Source: Eubacteriales Family XIII. Incertae Sedis bacterium
GTDB lineage: Bacteria > Bacillota > Clostridia > Peptostreptococcales > Anaerovoracaceae
Direction: 5' to 3'
DNA length: 6,289 nucleotides
Assembly (NCBI GenBank): GCA_031290715.1
Contig: JAITNA010000205.1
Location: 1 to 6,289, forward strand
The position numbers and the translations under genes are program-made. Shown here piece by piece: positions 5,292 to 6,289 of this stretch (position 1 is its first letter; each line of letters opens with the position of its first letter). The notes under the pieces are model-generated. The model searched no databases, had not been told where the DNA came from, and saw only the letters and a program-made list of their open reading frames with translations.

Positions 5292-6289
5292 ATGGGGTTG
5301 GGCGGCATGGACACACAGGCGATACTTGACGAATCATACCGAATCTGGAACGCGGCGCCGCCGGCGATTCTCTCTGACCGCGCCGTTTTTCCGGGTGCGG
5401 GCGCGGACATAGGCGCGGCTTCGGGCTTGGACACAGGCTCCGGTTCGGACAGCGCGGGCGCGGGCTTGCGAGAGGATATGCTTCTGCTCGGCGATAATCT
5501 GGAGATTATGGCGGCTCTTTCCGCGCAGATCGGCGCGGGTACGCGCGCGCCGATCAACCTCGTATACATGGACCCGCCGTATTTCACCAACCGCGACTAC
5601 AGCGCGACGATCCGGACGCGGACGAAGGATGGGGATATCCTCGTCAAAGCCCCGGCGTTTTCCGACAAATGGAATGCCGAAACCGCGTGCGGCGGCGGCG
5701 CTGACCCGATGGCTTGTTACTTGAAGATGCTCGTTCCGCGCATTATCGCGGCGCGGGAGCTGCTTGCGGACGACGGCTGCTTTTGGCTGCACCTCGACCG
5801 CCGGGCGGTTCACTATGTCAAGGTCATGACGGACGCGGTGTTCGGGGGTGCGGACTTTTTAGTCAACGAGGTCGTCTGGACTTACAAAAGCGGGGGTTCG
5901 TCCACAAAACGATTCGCCAACAAACACGACACGCTGCTTTTTTACGCGAAGAACAAGCGGAAATACAAGTTTTTCCCGCAGGAAGAAAAATCCTACAACC
6001 GGGCGCTCAAGCCCTACCGTTTCAAGGGCGTCAAGGAATTTCGCGACGATACGGGCTGGTACACCATCGTCAACATGAAGGACGTTTGGGAAATCCCCAT
6101 GGTGGGGCGCACGGCCGGGGAGCGCACAGGCTACGCGACGCAAAAACCCGAGGCGCTGATGGCGCGGATCGTCCTCGCCTGCACGGAAGCCGGCGATGTC
6201 TGCCTTGACCCCTTTGCGGGCTCCGGCACCTTGGCCGCCGCTTGCGGAAAATTGAACCGACACTGGATCAGCATCGATGAAAACCCGCT
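5292..6289 (+). CDS. Beta-class DNA N6-adenine methyltransferase (3' end beyond window)
   Basis: Transfers a methyl group from S-adenosylmethionine to adenine in a specific DNA sequence. The frame is open from 5292 to the window end (332 codons), so the C-terminus is missing. Catalytic motif IV, DPPYF (94-98), precedes the AdoMet-binding motif I, DPFAGSGT (306-313), the beta-class order found in type III Mod subunits and CcrM-like enzymes. DPPY points to N6-adenine rather than cytosine. Supporting segments are HLDRRAVHYVK, KHDTLLFYAKNK, and TQKPEALMARIV (283-294) before motif I. The roughly 200 residues between the motifs should hold target recognition; the target site cannot be predicted. 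A Gly/Ala/Asp/Ser-rich tract at about 33-59 is an unusual N-terminal insertion. ATG 5292 is the first possible start, since a stop is immediately upstream; ATG 5307 (five residues shorter) is equally possible because both ribosome binding sites are weak. No restriction gene is visible in the window. Confidence 0.92.
   Translation, partial: MGLGGMDTQAILDESYRIWNAAPPAILSDRAVFPGAGADIGAASGLDTGSGSDSAGAGLREDMLLLGDNLEIMAALSAQIGAGTRAPINLVYMDPPYFTNRDYSATIRTRTKDGDILVKAPAFSDKWNAETACGGGADPMACYLKMLVPRIIAARELLADDGCFWLHLDRRAVHYVKVMTDAVFGGADFLVNEVVWTYKSGGSSTKRFANKHDTLLFYAKNKRKYKFFPQEEKSYNRALKPYRFKGVKEFRDDTGWYTIVNMKDVWEIPMVGRTAGERTGYATQKPEALMARIVLACTEAGDVCLDPFAGSGTLAAACGKLNRHWISIDENP

Noticed and set aside
5334..5813. 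159-codon minus-strand open frame with RARA-type repetition
   Set aside because: The repetition is the complement of the Gly/Ala-rich tract of the methyltransferase. The plus strand carries conserved motifs.

Overview
The window looks like chromosomal DNA from a GC-rich member of the Bacillota, most likely a Clostridia lineage. The evidence is indirect: strong AGGAG/GGAGG-type ribosome binding sites 7-10 bases before most starts, sigma-A-like -10 boxes (TATAAT, TATGAT), a MacB/FtsX-type permease with its LolD-like ATPase, and a compact P-loop protein of a kind I recall mainly from Clostridia. No rRNA, tRNA, CRISPR array, transposase or phage gene is visible. The genus cannot be named from this sequence.

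Layout. Bases 4-92 hold a palindromic REP/MITE-like element with terminal inverted repeats and a core matching the neisserial dRS3 pattern. After an AT-rich leader with a candidate promoter comes a plus-strand cluster: an FtsX/MacB-type permease (253-1755), its ATPase (1782-2459) and an unrecognised two-helix membrane protein with an acidic tail (2535-3050). The first two form one ABC exporter. The third follows in the same direction and may be an accessory. A separate sigma-A-like promoter then precedes a small P-loop ATPase (3142-3579).

The middle of the window is on the minus strand. An omega-amidase/NIT2-type nitrilase-family hydrolase (5105-4311) is followed 67 bases later by a small membrane protein with a C-terminal domain resembling bacterial PH domains (4243-3623). 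The two may be co-transcribed from a divergent promoter near 5195-5200, through a leader that can form a long hairpin. The P-loop gene and the membrane-protein gene converge, with only 43 bases between their stops.

At the right edge a plus-strand beta-class N6-adenine DNA methyltransferase starts at 5292 (or 5307) and runs off the window. Both signature motifs, DPPY and FAGSG, are present, and only the C-terminal end is missing. Whether it is an orphan or part of a restriction-modification system depends on sequence beyond 6289.

The genes fall into an export module, a metabolite-repair or nitrogen-salvage amidase, and a DNA modification enzyme. I see no sign that they work as one system. The least explained items are the acidic-tail membrane protein, the small P-loop protein, the membrane PH-like protein, and the Gly/Ala/Asp/Ser-rich low-complexity tracts that recur in unrelated proteins. 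No stretch longer than 300 bases lacks a gene.
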